From DASYSL01 sp036003365 (lineage in GTDB: Bacteria; Eisenbacteria; RBG-16-71-46; DASYSL01): a stretch of 7,815 nucleotides of DNA. The DNA is taken from contig DASYSL010000218.1 in NCBI GenBank assembly GCA_036003365.1, positions 1-7,815 on the forward strand. Direction: 5' to 3'. A program made the translations under genes and the position numbers. The notes below the pieces were generated by a model. That model had not been told where the DNA came from. It searched no databases and saw nothing but the letters and a program-made list of their open reading frames with translations. This document shows positions 6,683-7,815 of this stretch, one piece after another; position 1 is the stretch's first letter; each line of letters opens with the position of its first letter.

Positions 6683-7815
6683 TCAAGCCGCGCGGTCTTG
6701 GCGGCGCGAGGACGCCAGCGCCAGGAGCTTCTTCACGTCGTCGATGGTGAACGGCTTGGCCACGATGGCGTCGGTGCCGTCGCGGCGGCTGGCATCGCCC
6801 ACCAGCTCCTCGCCCCAGCCCGTGATCCAGGCGTGGGGCACCGTGGGATCGACCGCGCGCAGGGCGCGCGAGAACTCCCAGCCTGACATGCCCGGCATTC
6901 CCAGATCGGTGAGCACGAGGTCGTAGCGGCCGGGCTGCAGGGTCGCCAAAGCCTCGGGGGCCGAAGAGAAGCGCGTCACGCGGTGGCCCAGCGTCTCGAT
7001 GATGTCGCCCAGGAGATCGAGCACGGCCGGCTCGTCGTCGACCGCCAGCACCTCGAGGATGTCGCTCGATGCGGCGACTTGGGTGGCCGGGAGAAGGGCC
7101 TCGACCCGTGCCAAAGAGGGCGGGGTCGCGGAGCGTGGGAACACCATCCGGATGCGGGTGCCCCGCTCCGGCGCGCTGTCCACCGTGATCCGGCCGCGAT
7201 GGCGCGCCACGATGCCGTACACCATGGTCAGGCCCAGGCCCGTGCCCTTGTCGCCCTTGGTGGTGAAGAAGGGATCGAACACGCGGCTCCGCGTCGCGTC
7301 GTCCATGCCGAGCCCATCGTCCTCGACCGAGATCGTGACACTTTCGCCGGCCGCATGTCCGCGCACCACGATGTGACCGCCGCGCGGCAGCGCGTCGACC
7401 GCGTTGAGCAGCAAGTTGGTGAACACCTCGCGCAGCTCGCTCGCGCGTCCTTCGATCCACACGCCGGGCTCGGTCTCGACGCGCACGCGCACGGCGCGTC
7501 CCTCGGCCTGCGCTTCGTTTTCCCAACGCGGGCGCGTGAACTCGACCGCGTCCTTCGCCAGACGCTCGAGATCGACCACGTCGAACGCCGTGGGTTCGCC
7601 GCCGATCGAGAACTCACGCAGGCGTCGCACCGTGTCGGCGCCGTCCTGGGCCACGCACTCGACCACGTCGAGCGCCGACTCGAGGGCCGCGGGCGTGAGG
7701 CGGCCCTCTTGCGACTGACGGCGCAAGAGCTGCGCGCGTCCGAGAATCGCCCCCAGCACGTTGTTGAACTCGTGCGCCACGCCCGACGCCAGCTCGCCCG
7801 CCATGCGCAGCCGCT
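6683..7815 (-). CDS. Hybrid sensor histidine kinase with C-terminal receiver domain, partial
   Basis: The minus-strand gene runs off the right edge. Its stop is the complement of 6683-6685, and the frame remains open to 7815 (RLR before MAGELASG), so the ATG complementary to 7802-7804 is internal. Counting from that Met: H-box GELASGVAHEFNNVLG with phospho-accepting His11, N-box ELREVFTNLLLNAVDAL (123-139), G1 DDGLGM (162-167), F-box DPFFTTK (177-183) and G2 GTGLGL (187-192). A receiver domain follows (about 250-365): acidic pair Asp256-Asp257 (AVDDEP), phosphorylatable Asp300 (LTDLGMPGMSGWEF), Thr328 and Lys350 (AKPF). ATP binding, autophosphorylation and intramolecular transfer to the C-terminal receiver are expected. 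The sensor part is outside the window, so the signal and localisation are unknown. The gene is convergent with comB and separated from it by the hairpin array. Confidence 0.93.
   Translation of the reverse strand, partial: RLRMAGELASGVAHEFNNVLGAILGRAQLLRRQSQEGRLTPAALESALDVVECVAQDGADTVRRLREFSIGGEPTAFDVVDLERLAKDAVEFTRPRWENEAQAEGRAVRVRVETEPGVWIEGRASELREVFTNLLLNAVDALPRGGHIVVRGHAAGESVTISVEDDGLGMDDATRSRVFDPFFTTKGDKGTGLGLTMVYGIVARHRGRITVDSAPERGTRIRMVFPRSATPPSLARVEALLPATQVAASSDILEVLAVDDEPAVLDLLGDIIETLGHRVTRFSSAPEALATLQPGRYDLVLTDLGMPGMSGWEFSRALRAVDPTVPHAWITGWGEELVGDASRRDGTDAIVAKPFTIDDVKKLLALASSRRQDRAA

Noticed and set aside
6512..6886. Plus-strand open frame starting inside the hairpin array
   Set aside because: It begins in palindromic repeat sequence and runs antisense into the well-supported receiver domain of the kinase; no motif is recognisable.

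Overview
The window is a GC-rich bacterial chromosomal segment. It holds a run of seven plus-strand genes (the first cut by the window edge), then a structured intergenic region, then a convergent minus-strand sensor kinase gene cut by the right edge. Most genes are housekeeping: two shikimate-pathway enzymes (aroB, aroQ), elongation factor P (efp), and the biotin carrier and biotin carboxylase subunits of acetyl-CoA carboxylase (accB, accC). The aroB/aroQ-efp-accB-accC series is a widespread bacterial arrangement. High GC, GTG/TTG starts, a type IV pilus motor ATPase, a hybrid sensor kinase and a ComB-family phosphatase point to an environmental Gram-negative-type lineage, for example a deltaproteobacterial, acidobacterial or related uncultured phylum. 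The sequence alone does not let me name the taxon.

Layout: 1-227 is the C-terminal end of a TolB/PD40-type beta-propeller protein, with lower third-position GC than the genes that follow. 272-2914 holds aroB, aroQ, efp and accB with gaps of 8 to 33 bases, which looks like one transcription unit. 2957-4135 encodes a PilT/PilU-family ATPase placed between accB and accC. The 138-base gap after it carries a good sigma70-like promoter candidate (TTGAGG, 17-base spacer, TAGAAT), which could give accC and the downstream gene their own transcription. accC (about 4274-5653) is followed 19 bases later by a comB-like gene (5673-6473).

The most unusual part is 6488-6680, between the converging comB and kinase genes. 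A 67-base unit occurs twice, 101 bases apart, with two mismatches. Each copy is built of consecutive perfect or near-perfect palindromes based on GGTCCATGGACC and CATGCGC. The two substitutions between copies fall in a palindrome centre and in a linker, so the stems are preserved. A further 16-base perfect palindrome follows the second copy and ends next to the stop codon of the kinase gene. It has no U-tract, so it is not a classical terminator. It looks like a REP/MITE-like or structured-RNA element.

Functionally, AroB and AroQ catalyse consecutive steps to 3-dehydroshikimate. EF-P rescues ribosomes stalled at polyproline. AccB and AccC carry out the biotin carboxylation half-reaction that makes malonyl-CoA for fatty acids. 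The PilT/U ATPase (pilus retraction), ComB (sulfolactate phosphate hydrolysis) and the kinase/receiver hybrid have no evident metabolic link to these genes. I see no complete new multi-gene system. The candidates for novelty are the hairpin array and the motor ATPase inside the acc cluster.
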